Origin: Fibrobacterota bacterium
Lineage (GTDB): Bacteria; Fibrobacterota; Fibrobacteria; UBA11236
Direction of reading: 5' to 3'
Assembly (NCBI GenBank): GCA_028287505.1
Contig: JAQBPN010000085.1
Span: 19,774-83,773, forward strand
DNA length: 64,000 nt
In this document: positions 34,129-42,083 of the stretch, piece by piece
How the letters are laid out: each line of letters opens with the position of its first letter
How positions within the stretch are numbered: the stretch's first letter is position 1
The notes under the pieces: model-generated
Told to the model about the DNA's origin: nothing
Database searches by the model: none
What the model saw: the letters and a program-made list of their open reading frames with translations, nothing else
Position numbers and translations under genes: made by a program

Positions 34129-35397
34129 CTAAAAAGGTTCGAAAAAATCGGTGGCGGAGGCGGCGGCGATCAAGGGGTAGGCCACGAAACTCACCGGAAT
34201 GGAAAGCCGCAGTCGGGGCTCGGGTTCGGCATCGCCCAAGCGGACATTCTTGGGTAAGGCCGGGCCCGTGAAATGGAACCAGAAACCGGATCGCAGGTTT
34301 TCCGCCGCCTCCACCTTTCCGTTATGGCAGTATAGGTGGTAGAGAAGCTGCGCCATGCTCCGGCTGTTCAGGTCATGGGGAAATCCGTCTTCCAGGATGC
34401 GCTCCGCCATGCGCCAGCAGCGCGCCGCCCAGGCGGCGTCCCAGCCGAACCCCAACTCCCGCATCTCCCATCCCGAGGCCGCATAGGTGCTTAGCCCCGT
34501 GAGAACCAGACCGTACAACTCGAAGACGTAAGGATCGTTGACGCCCGCGTCGAACGCATTCCGCAGGCAGGTTTCCGCGAATACGAAGTATCCCAGGTGA
34601 TATTGGATATCGGCCAGTTCCAGCCATCCTTGTCCGTTGCGGGGCGCGCCTTCCAATCCCCGGCTGTAGTATTTGCGGGCCTCTTCCCACTGCCCCTGCT
34701 CCTTGAGGAATTTCCCGTAGGCGATCTGGATCTCGAAGAGGGAGTCCTTCCAGGAAGACTTGTCCCGCAGGAAGCCCTCCCAATCCTCGTCGGACATCAG
34801 CATGCGCAGCAGGTATCCCTTGGCGGCATTGGCCCATTTGTTCTTGGGATCCCCCTTGAGGATTTCATCTACCAGGCCATTGGCCTTGGTGAAATCCTTG
34901 CGGCCCAGATAAAGCGCGTACAGGTTCCTCCAGGCCACTTCTTCGCAATCGGAACCGGCCTTCAGGACGCCGCGCCATTCCTTTTCCGCATCGGCGGGAA
35001 AACCGGCGAGGAAAATCAAGAGCGCGCGATCCACCCGCAGGGTCGATCGCAGCTTGGGCGGAGCCTGGTGCGACAAGGATGCGATCTCCTCCCCCGCCTC
35101 CTGCACATGGCCGTCCAGGAGATTCCGGAGGGTTTGCAACAAGCGCCGTTCCTGGGCCGTCAGATTATGCAGTTGCCAATCGGATGTCTTGATCATGACC
35201 GCCGCCTGGGCGGAAGAGGCTTCCAGAAAGGGCCTCACGGCGACGGGACCCAAGGTGTCCGGATACGCCAGATAGAGTGGGACTTCCCGGGTTTCCCCGG
35301 CCTTGGTTTCCCCGGGCGCGTGCAACTCCAGATATTTGCATCCGCTGCCGGCCGCATACGCCCAAGCGCCGAGGAGCGCGTATACAGCCAATTTCAT
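34129..35397 (-). CDS. Exported TPR-repeat protein, possible lipoprotein
   Basis: The 422-residue product starts MKLAVYALLGAWAYAAGSGCKYLEL: a short signal with a possible but atypical lipobox (GSGC). A beta-rich segment follows, then TPR-like helices from about residue 130 (EEVAWRNLYALYLGRKDFTKANGLVDEIL; WLELADIQYHLGYFVFAETCLRNAF) and a C-terminal stretch ending FEPF. No ribosome site precedes ATG 35397. It lies 120 bases upstream of the 34008 gene on the same strand and could be part of the same envelope operon. Function unknown. Confidence 0.7.
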   Translation of the reverse strand: MKLAVYALLGAWAYAAGSGCKYLELHAPGETKAGETREVPLYLAYPDTLGPVAVRPFLEASSAQAAVMIKTSDWQLHNLTAQERRLLQTLRNLLDGHVQEAGEEIASLSHQAPPKLRSTLRVDRALLIFLAGFPADAEKEWRGVLKAGSDCEEVAWRNLYALYLGRKDFTKANGLVDEILKGDPKNKWANAAKGYLLRMLMSDEDWEGFLRDKSSWKDSLFEIQIAYGKFLKEQGQWEEARKYYSRGLEGAPRNGQGWLELADIQYHLGYFVFAETCLRNAFDAGVNDPYVFELYGLVLTGLSTYAASGWEMRELGFGWDAAWAARCWRMAERILEDGFPHDLNSRSMAQLLYHLYCHNGKVEAAENLRSGFWFHFTGPALPKNVRLGDAEPEPRLRLSIPVSFVAYPLIAAASATDFFEPF

Positions 35398-35535
35398 GCA
35401 CACAAGTTAAAAGCAATAAGGCCGCCGGCAAAGCCCGTAAGCCTCTTCTTCGCGCGCGCCGGCCATTCCTTGCATCGGCCCGGTTTAGCCGCCGAAGCCA
35501 ATTTTGTACCTTTTGCCGCAACCAAGAGGCGGCAG

Positions 35536-36102
35536 ATGGTTCTTACCGGTCGGGAAATTTTGAAGCAGATGGATTTGGGCAGCATCCACATCGCGCCCTT
35601 CACCCCGGCCAACCTGGGACCCAACTCCTACGACGTTTCCCTGAACCCCAAACTGCTTGTCTACGAGCTTCCCGCGGGCGCGCCTTTGGACATGAAAGAG
35701 GAAAACCCCACCCGCGGTCTGGTCATTCCGGAAGAAGGCCTGGTCTTGCAGCCCGGAACCCTTTACCTGGGGTGCAGCAATGAAACCGCGACCAGCAACC
35801 GTTTCGTGCCCATGTTCGAGGGGCGCAGCTCCATCGGCCGGCTGGGCATCAACACCCATATCACGGCGGGGTTCGGGGACGTGGGCTGGGGATACCTTCC
35901 AGATGAATCCGGAAACCTGATTTGCCAGTTCCCCACCTGGACCTTGGAAATCGAAGTGGTCCACCCCATCCGGGTCTATCCCAATGTCCGCATCGGGCAG
36001 GTCTATTTCATGATGCCCGAAGGCGAAATCACCTATTACAAGGGCAAATACACCCAGCAACGCGAACCCCAAGCCAGCCGCCTCTTCCAAGACTTCAAGT
36101 AA
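35536..36102 (+). CDS. dcd: dCTP deaminase family protein
   Basis: This 188-residue protein starts MVLTGREILKQMDLGSIHIAPFTPANLGPNSYDVSLNPKLLVYE, then IPEEGLVLQPGTLYLG, the active-site motif EGRSSIGRLG, and HITAGFGDVG ... TWTLEIEV with the catalytic glutamate. It deaminates dCTP toward dUTP/dUMP for thymidylate synthesis. Compared with the usual GDVGF-G-x-W-T-L-E segment it has an insertion of about ten residues (YLPDESGNLICQF, near residues 120-132). AGAGG lies about 7 bases before ATG 35536. It is a single gene; a 6-bp stem (36106-36111 with 36125-36130) after the stop may help terminate it. Confidence 0.92.
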   Translation: MVLTGREILKQMDLGSIHIAPFTPANLGPNSYDVSLNPKLLVYELPAGAPLDMKEENPTRGLVIPEEGLVLQPGTLYLGCSNETATSNRFVPMFEGRSSIGRLGINTHITAGFGDVGWGYLPDESGNLICQFPTWTLEIEVVHPIRVYPNVRIGQVYFMMPEGEITYYKGKYTQQREPQASRLFQDFK

Positions 36103-36315
36103 GACGGGGCTAGGCGACCGGTCCAGCCCCTCTTATGAATGCCGGGAAGCGGCATTGAATGGTTTTCAGGCGAGCCGTCCAGGCTCGCTGTTAGGTTAGA
36201 CTGGCCGTCTGCCCCAGCCGCCCATTCCACCAACAATCTCCCCACAACTCTTATTTCCCCTCCCTCCATCGCATGAGCCTACGCAGGCATCCGCCCAGCA
36301 CAGCCCCCACCGAAC

Positions 36316-36453
36316 CCCTTACGCGAGCCACCCCGTGGCTCGCGTAAGGGAACGACACGGCGCATAGAACCTGGGAGGGACAAAGCGCCGCGTCGTATCT
36401 GGCATGCCATTAGCTTTGATTGAGAGTGAGCCCCATCTAGGGATGGGGTTTTT
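36316..36453 (+). ncRNA. Candidate structured non-coding RNA
   Basis: Within 140 bases lie a perfect 16-bp hairpin with a CCC loop (36316-36350), then after one base a 12-bp stem with one mismatch and a 21-base loop (36352-36396). A 10-base palindrome (TGGCATGCCA, 36400-36409) and a plus-strand intrinsic terminator (36431-36453) follow. The nearest upstream gene, dcd, ends over 300 bases earlier. The structures do not contain the conserved sequences of SRP RNA, RNase P or tmRNA. No clear promoter was identified. It could be an independent small RNA, a dcd 3' region, or an attenuated leader. Confidence 0.4.
36431..36453 (+). terminator. Rho-independent terminator upstream of glnA
   Basis: A 7-bp stem (CCCCATC / GATGGGG) with a 4-base loop is followed by five T residues on the plus strand. 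No gene ends near it. Confidence 0.75.
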
Positions 36454-36588
36454 GGAAACCGGGATTTTGGCAGAATCTGCCTGAACCAGGAAAATGAGAC
36501 AGAAAGAAGGAAATGGGGCGTAAAAAGGTGGATTCGAGAGTTAACAAATTCGAATCGGACACCTACGCAAATGGGGTGAATGAAGGCC

Positions 36589-36632
36589 AAAAAATGACAA
36601 AGTTGTCCGGTTGTAAGATTGGATCATTTTTT
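36589..36632. promoter_or_regulatory. Inverted repeat in the glnA upstream region, possible operator
   Basis: AAAAAATGA (36589-36597) and TCATTTTTT (36624-36632) are exact reverse complements separated by 26 bases. Overlapping ATGACAA and TTGTCAT arms extend the symmetry. It lies about 120-160 bases before the glnA ATG. No regulator is assigned. Confidence 0.35.
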
Positions 36633-36751
36633 GTCATCGATTGTCGCTCAGAATCCTCCCGAACTTTTTTCTAATTTCCCCTAGTCATTTTTTAAAAGAC
36701 TCGGGCTTTTTGAGGCCCGAACCACCATCTTCAGGAGAAAGACAAGACGAT

Positions 36752-38152
36752 ATGACCCCAGCCGAAGTCATGAAACTGGCCAAAGACAATGGCGTCCAAT
36801 ATGTGGATCTGTTGTTCGGAGATATGTTCGGTCAATTGCAGCATTTCACCTTTCCGGTGAGCCGCCTTGACGATGAGATGTTCAAGGTCGGTATGGCCTT
36901 CGACGGCTCCTCCATCCGCGGATGGAAAGGCATCGAGGCTTCGGATATGATCATGAAGCCGGACCCGGCGTCCGCCTATCTCGATCCTTTCGTCGCCGCC
37001 CCGACCTTGGGCATGTACTGCGATATCATCGAACCCCGCACCGGATTGCCCTACAACCGCGACCCGCGTTCGATCGCCAAGAAAGCCCTGGAATACCTGA
37101 AGACCACCGGCATCGGTGATCTGGCCTTCATGGGCCCCGAACCCGAGTTCTTCGTGTTCGACGGCATCCGCTACACCAGCGATCCCCGCCAGGGAAGCTA
37201 CATCATCGAAACGGGCGAAGGCCCCTGGACCTCGGGCGCTGAAGGCAGCCTGGGCCACAAGGTTCCGTTCAAGGGCGGTTACGCTCCCGCGGCTCCCCAG
37301 GATACCCTGATGGATCTGCGCAATGAAATGGTCACCAATCTGATCAAGATGGGGCTCACCCCGGAAATCCACCATCACGAAGTGGCCACGGGCCAATGCG
37401 AGATCGGCGTGAAGTTCGGCACGGTGATTTCCGCCGGCGACCAGGTCCACAAGCTGAAGTACGTCGTCAAGAACACCGCCGCCAAGTACGGCAAGACGGC
37501 CACCTTCATGCCCAAGCCCATGTGGGGCGACAACGGTTCCGGCATGCACGTGCATACCTCGCTCTGGAAGGAAGGCAAGAACCTTTTTGCCGGCGACGGT
37601 TACGCCAACATGAGCAAGATGGCCCTGCATGCCATCGGCGGCATCATCAAGCACGGGAAGTCCATCCAGGTCTTCTCGAACTCCAGCGTGAACAGCTACC
37701 GCCGCCTGGTTCCGGGCTATGAAGCTCCCGTAAACCTGGCCTACTCGGCCACCAACCGTTCCTGCTCCATCCGCATTCCGCACGTGAACGGCGACAAGGC
37801 CCGCCGGTTTGAGTTCCGTTGCCCGGACAGCTCCGGTTCCGCGTACTTGACCTTTGCGGCCATGGTTATGGCCATGATCGACGGCATCAAGAAGCAGATT
37901 GATCCGGGCGCCCCCGCGAACAAGAACATCTATGAGTTGCCGCCCGAAGAACTGGCGAACATCCCCTCCACCTCCAAGACCCTGGATGAGGCCCATGAAG
38001 CATTCGCGGCCGACAAGGAATGGGCTCTCGCCGGCGACGTTTTCGACGCCGACATGCTCGAGGCTTACCTTGGGTACAAGAAGGCCGCGGAAATCGAACC
38101 CCTGAAGCTCCGCCCGAACCCCTACGAGTTCGAGCTGTACTATCACGGCTGA
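36752..38152 (+). CDS. glnA: Glutamine synthetase, type I (GlnA), with adenylylation site
   Basis: The 466-residue enzyme makes glutamine from glutamate, ammonia and ATP as a dodecamer. Motifs: FDGSSIRGW, the Mg/glutamate site GPEPEFFVFD, HHHEVATGQCEIG, PKPMWGDNGSGMHVH, NRSCSIRIP, and the adenylylation loop KNIYELPPEE with Tyr394. The last of these shows it belongs to the I-beta group controlled by GlnE, whose gene follows directly. The start ATG 36752 (MTPAEVMKLAKDNG) has AGGAG 14 bases upstream, a long spacing. A 6-bp hairpin sits just before the ribosome site. It has its own strong terminator, so glnE is at least partly transcribed separately. Confidence 0.97.
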   Translation: MTPAEVMKLAKDNGVQYVDLLFGDMFGQLQHFTFPVSRLDDEMFKVGMAFDGSSIRGWKGIEASDMIMKPDPASAYLDPFVAAPTLGMYCDIIEPRTGLPYNRDPRSIAKKALEYLKTTGIGDLAFMGPEPEFFVFDGIRYTSDPRQGSYIIETGEGPWTSGAEGSLGHKVPFKGGYAPAAPQDTLMDLRNEMVTNLIKMGLTPEIHHHEVATGQCEIGVKFGTVISAGDQVHKLKYVVKNTAAKYGKTATFMPKPMWGDNGSGMHVHTSLWKEGKNLFAGDGYANMSKMALHAIGGIIKHGKSIQVFSNSSVNSYRRLVPGYEAPVNLAYSATNRSCSIRIPHVNGDKARRFEFRCPDSSGSAYLTFAAMVMAMIDGIKKQIDPGAPANKNIYELPPEELANIPSTSKTLDEAHEAFAADKEWALAGDVFDADMLEAYLGYKKAAEIEPLKLRPNPYEFELYYHG

Positions 38153-38193
38153 GATCGGTTTACCGGCCCAAGGTCGGTAAAATCGGAACCTTT

Positions 38194-38223
38194 AGGGCTC
38201 CCGGAGACGGGAGCCCTTTTTTT
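38194..38223 (+). terminator. Rho-independent terminator after glnA
   Basis: A perfect 10-bp stem (AGGGCTCCCG / CGGGAGCCCT) with a GAGA loop is followed by seven T residues. It lies between glnA and glnE, 21 bases before the glnE start. Confidence 0.93.
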
Positions 38224-38243
38224 GTTGTTATTTTAAAGGATAC

Positions 38244-41200
38244 ATGGAGCACCTGACTCCCTCCGAGAAAAAAGCCCTTATCATCCAGAACGCCGCCGGA
38301 TTCCCTCCCGGAGTGGTGGCGGATCACGTCCGCCGCTTGGACTCGGACTATTTCAATGAGTTCTCTCCGGCGGAAATCGAAAGCCACCTGGCCCGCATCG
38401 CCGCCTTGACCAAGAACGAGCCGTTTTCCTTCGGATTCACCACCTTGGATCCCCAAAGTTGGGGGTTCACCGTGATCGGAGAGGATCTGCCGGGCTTTTT
38501 CGCCGCTCTTTCCGGATTGCTCGCCAGCTATGACTTCGACATCCGCCTGGGCAAGGTTTTCAGCTATGGCTCCGATTTGGGAGAGAAGGGCGGCGAAGCC
38601 GCGCCCGGCCGGGGCAAAATCATCGACTACCTGGTGTTGGCGCACGCGCAACCCGGAATCCTCACGCCTGAGTTCCAAGCCGGGCTGCTGGCGGATTTGG
38701 GCCGCCTGATTGGGCTGCTTCGGGAGCGCAAGACCCAGGAATTGCGCGTCGATCTCTATCGCCGTATCGGCGCTTACCTGAGCCGGATAAGCGGCTCGGA
38801 GGTGGAAACCCGGCTTCCCTTGGAAATCCAGGCCGAGACCGATGACAGCCATGCCATTCTCATCGTGCGCGGCGCCGATCGCAAGGCCCTGCTTTTCTCC
38901 TTGAGCAACGCGTTGGCCTTGCAGGGGGTTTCCATCCAAAAGCTGCTGACCCGCTCCGAAGGCCGCAGCTTCGAGGACCGGATCTACATCGCGGATTCCC
39001 AGGGCAGGCCCATCACCAACCCGCATGTCCTGGAGCACTTGAAGGTGGCCATCATCCTGATGGAGCGCTTCATGTCCACCCTGCCCCAGGCCTCGGACTA
39101 TCCGGCCGCGGTGCAAACCTTCAACGATTTCATCGACGCCTTGATGGACCGGACGGGGGGGACGCCCGATTTGCCGGTATTCGAGGACTTCACCTTCCTC
39201 TCTTCCCTGGCCAAGATCCTGGGCGCCGGAGCCTACCTGTGGGAGGAAATGACCAAGCTTCCCCTGGCCGAGGTCACTTCCTTTTTGCGCAGCCTGGACG
39301 ACGAGAAACGTCCCGCCACGCGCCGGGAACTGGAAAACCGTCTCCGCGACGCGATGGACAGGGAGTCCGCCTATCCCGCGAAGGCCGCGGCTTTGAATCG
39401 CTTCAAGGATTTCCAGTTGTTCCGGCTGGAAGTGGTCCATCTGATCTATCACCAGAAGACCCTGCAGGAGTTTTCCGCCGAGATCAGCAATCTGGCCGAA
39501 GTGACCCTGAACGCGGCCATGGGGCTTGCCTATGGCAAGCTCATCCGCGACCACGGGGAGCCGCATGCGGCCGAGGGTCCCTGCGCTTATGGATTGTTCG
39601 CCCAAGGGAAACTGGGCGGGCGGGAACTGGGTTATGCCTCCGATCTGGAAGTGCAACTCATCTACGCGGCCTCGGGGGAAACCCGCGGCGGCCCGGAACC
39701 CATCAGCCACGCGGAGTTCTTTTCCCGCCTGGTACAGGAAATGCGCAGCGCCATCGTTACCCGGAGCGAAGGCATCTTCGAACTGGACCTTCGTCTGCGG
39801 CCGCATGGGGACAGCGGACCATTGGCGTCCCAACTGGAAAGATGGATCGAGTATTACGATGAGGACGGCGGAGCGTTGGACTACGAACGCCAAGCCCTGC
39901 TCAAGCTGCGCCCCATCGCCGGCGGCCGGGAATTCACCGAAGCCGTGATGGCGGCCCGGGACTCTTTGGTATTCGGCACCCGGCCGGTGGCCATCGAGCA
40001 TACCCTCACTCTCCGGGCCAAGCAGGTGGAACTGAAAGCCGCCCACGGCATCAACGCCAAATTCTCGCCGGGCGGCCTGGTGGAAGTGGAATACGCCGTG
40101 CAATTCCTGCAGCTCAGGCACGGCCGCCGCCATCCCGCCTTGCATGAACCGAACACGGAAGCCGCCCTGGAAGCCTTGTTGGAAGAGGACATCCTGGATC
40201 CGGCCGAGTTCGAGAAACTGTACCAGGGGTACGCCTTCCTGCGCCGCCTCATCAACGCCCTGCGCATGGTGCGCGGGCATTCGCGCGACCTGATCGCGCC
40301 CGCGCGGGGGACGGACGGGTTCCTGTATCTGGCGAAACGCATGGGTTATCTGTCCACGACGCGTTACGAACCGGACGCCCAGTTGGATTGGGACTTGAAG
40401 CACGTGCTCCGTGACGTGCACGACATCTTCGCCCGGCGGTTCTTGGAATCCGGATATGCGCCCGCCGCCGGAGAACCCGCACCCGCCAATGGTACCACTG
40501 GAGGCAACGGCTCCCGTTCCGACGGAGAGGTCTCGATTACGGCCGCGTTTCTGGATCCCGACGCCTCTCCGGATCGTTTGCGGAAGGCTTTGGAAAGGCT
40601 GGGGGTTGAGAAAGCGTCTTCGGGTCCGGAGCTGGTGAAGAATATGCTCGCGCCCGTGCGGGAAAAAGGCATCCTTTGCGCCGCCCTGGTGGTGGCCGCG
40701 CCCAAATTGCGCGCGAGTCCGGACGCTGAGGCGGTCCTGAGGCATCTGGGGCAATACCTGGAAGCGGTCGCCGATCCGGATTATTTCGTCCGCCAATTGC
40801 TCAACCATCCTTATCTGAATGAAATCCTGATCAAAGCCTTCGGGCATAGCGAGTACCTGACCGACATCCTGCTCCAGCAGCCGGATTATCTGCTGGCCCT
40901 GGGGGATTCCCGGGCCCTGGAAAAGTCCAAGCTTCCGGCGGAATTCCGCGGGGAGATCGCCGAGGCGACGCAGGGCCGGGAGGATTTCGAAGAGGTCCTC
41001 GACATCCTCCGCGGCTACCGCAACCGGGAATATCTGCGCATCGGTCTGCGGGACATCTGGCTGGGCGAACATCTCCACAGGATTACGGCCGAGATCAGCC
41101 ATCTCTCCAACGCCCTCATCGAGGCCGTGTTCGCGCATACCATGGCGCAAGCCGGAACTGCCGACGTGGGCGGGGGCGTCTCCGTCATCGCCCTGGGAAA

Positions 41201-42083
41201 GCTGGGCGGCAACGAACTCAACTACAGTTCGGACATCGATATCGTTTTCGTTTTCGATCCGGAGAAGGTGCCCAAGGACCGGCAGTCCGGATTGGATGAG
41301 TGGGCGCGCCTTTTCATCTCCGTCTTGAGCCGGCCCGGATCCCACGGGAAGATGTTCCGGGTGGACACCCAATTGCGCCCCTATGGCGGCCAGGGACCGT
41401 TGATCGCGTCCAAAGGCCACTACGACGAATATTTCCGGAGCGAGGCTTCCGGGTGGGAGATGCAGGCATGGCTCAAGGCCCGGCCGGTGGCGGGAAATCC
41501 GGAGCTGGGCCGGGAGGTGGCGCGTAACGTGCAGGCGTTGGCGATCTCCCCGTCCAACCGGGAAAAGATCGAAAGCAGCATGAAAAAAGTGCGGCAGATG
41601 GGGCTGGACAAGCTCAAGCAGGAGAACCGGCTTTCCACGGAAGTGAAGCTGGGGCCGGGCGGCATCCGCACCATCGAGTTCTACGTGCAGTATCTGCAAA
41701 TCCAACACGGCCAAGCGCATCCGGAATTGATTTCAGGCAATACCTTGGCGGTTTTGGGAAGGCTGTACCGGTATCGGCTGATCAGTCCCAACTACCATGA
41801 ACTGTTGTCGAAGAGCTATGTCTTCCTGAGGCGCATCGAGCATGTCCTGCAATTGCAGGGACTGCAGCAGCGCCATCAGCTGCCCGCATCGCCGGAAGAG
41901 CTGGAAAAGCTGGCGAAGCGGATGGGATACGAAGAGAGGCTCGGCGAGAGCGCTTCGGCCCAGTTCCGCGCGCGTTACCGCCGGCACATGCTTACCCTGC
42001 TGGAATTGTCCGGCACCCTATTCGGATATGAAACCAACAGGCCGGCGGGCGGAACGCCCAATGCGCCACAGGAGAATCCATGA
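38244..42083 (+). CDS. glnE: Glutamine synthetase adenylyltransferase/deadenylase with N-terminal GlnD-like ACT region
   Basis: The protein is 1279 residues, against about 950 for ordinary GlnE. Residues about 25-60 (VADHVRRLDSDYFNEFSPAEIESHL) and the next two modules resemble the C-terminal sensory part of GlnD. Those modules are FTVIGEDLPGFFAALSGLLASYDFDIRLGKVF (about 75-110) and SHAILIVRGADRKALLFSLSNALALQGVSIQKL (about 200-235), both ACT domains. Two adenylyltransferase halves follow: GKLGGRELGYASDLEVQLIY (about 453-472, second acidic residue Glu instead of Asp) and GKLGGNELNYSSDIDIVFVFD (about 983-1003, canonical). It should add and remove AMP on GlnA Tyr394; the ACT region suggests direct glutamine sensing. 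It overlaps rsmG by ATGA. Confidence 0.92.
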   Translation: MEHLTPSEKKALIIQNAAGFPPGVVADHVRRLDSDYFNEFSPAEIESHLARIAALTKNEPFSFGFTTLDPQSWGFTVIGEDLPGFFAALSGLLASYDFDIRLGKVFSYGSDLGEKGGEAAPGRGKIIDYLVLAHAQPGILTPEFQAGLLADLGRLIGLLRERKTQELRVDLYRRIGAYLSRISGSEVETRLPLEIQAETDDSHAILIVRGADRKALLFSLSNALALQGVSIQKLLTRSEGRSFEDRIYIADSQGRPITNPHVLEHLKVAIILMERFMSTLPQASDYPAAVQTFNDFIDALMDRTGGTPDLPVFEDFTFLSSLAKILGAGAYLWEEMTKLPLAEVTSFLRSLDDEKRPATRRELENRLRDAMDRESAYPAKAAALNRFKDFQLFRLEVVHLIYHQKTLQEFSAEISNLAEVTLNAAMGLAYGKLIRDHGEPHAAEGPCAYGLFAQGKLGGRELGYASDLEVQLIYAASGETRGGPEPISHAEFFSRLVQEMRSAIVTRSEGIFELDLRLRPHGDSGPLASQLERWIEYYDEDGGALDYERQALLKLRPIAGGREFTEAVMAARDSLVFGTRPVAIEHTLTLRAKQVELKAAHGINAKFSPGGLVEVEYAVQFLQLRHGRRHPALHEPNTEAALEALLEEDILDPAEFEKLYQGYAFLRRLINALRMVRGHSRDLIAPARGTDGFLYLAKRMGYLSTTRYEPDAQLDWDLKHVLRDVHDIFARRFLESGYAPAAGEPAPANGTTGGNGSRSDGEVSITAAFLDPDASPDRLRKALERLGVEKASSGPELVKNMLAPVREKGILCAALVVAAPKLRASPDAEAVLRHLGQYLEAVADPDYFVRQLLNHPYLNEILIKAFGHSEYLTDILLQQPDYLLALGDSRALEKSKLPAEFRGEIAEATQGREDFEEVLDILRGYRNREYLRIGLRDIWLGEHLHRITAEISHLSNALIEAVFAHTMAQAGTADVGGGVSVIALGKLGGNELNYSSDIDIVFVFDPEKVPKDRQSGLDEWARLFISVLSRPGSHGKMFRVDTQLRPYGGQGPLIASKGHYDEYFRSEASGWEMQAWLKARPVAGNPELGREVARNVQALAISPSNREKIESSMKKVRQMGLDKLKQENRLSTEVKLGPGGIRTIEFYVQYLQIQHGQAHPELISGNTLAVLGRLYRYRLISPNYHELLSKSYVFLRRIEHVLQLQGLQQRHQLPASPEELEKLAKRMGYEERLGESASAQFRARYRRHMLTLLELSGTLFGYETNRPAGGTPNAPQENP

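Larger units (their letters stand above)
36103..36751. other. 650-base gene-free region with several hairpins between dcd and glnA
   Basis: No frame here encodes a recognisable protein. The first half is GC-rich with many stems: 36106-36130 (6 bp), 36138-36156 (7 bp), 36170-36188 (GCGAGCC / GGCTCGC, 7 bp), 36316-36350 (16 bp) and 36352-36396 (12 bp, one mismatch), ending in an intrinsic terminator at 36431-36453. The second half is AT-rich and is the glnA promoter and leader. It has a 7-bp inverted repeat (GATTCGA / TCGAATC, about 36532-36558), a 9-bp inverted repeat (36589-36632) and a 6-bp hairpin (36701-36720) just before the glnA ribosome site. Confidence 0.7.

Noticed and set aside
36103..36453. 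RNase P RNA or SRP RNA in the structured spacer
   Set aside because: The conserved core sequences of either RNA are not present.
36466..36481. Possible sigma-54 (-24/-12) promoter TTGGCAGAATCTGC upstream of glnA
   Set aside because: The GG and GC doublets are separated by 8 bases instead of the required 10, and the site is a small palindrome nearly 300 bases from the start.
36731..38146. A 471-codon minus-strand open frame opposite glnA
   Set aside because: Antisense shadow of the highly conserved glutamine synthetase gene.
38160..41720. A 1186-codon open frame on the minus strand opposite glnE
   Set aside because: It is the mirror of a strongly biased high-GC coding gene. The translation is rich in Gln/His/Gly/Arg with no recognisable family, and the plus strand has clear GlnE motifs throughout.
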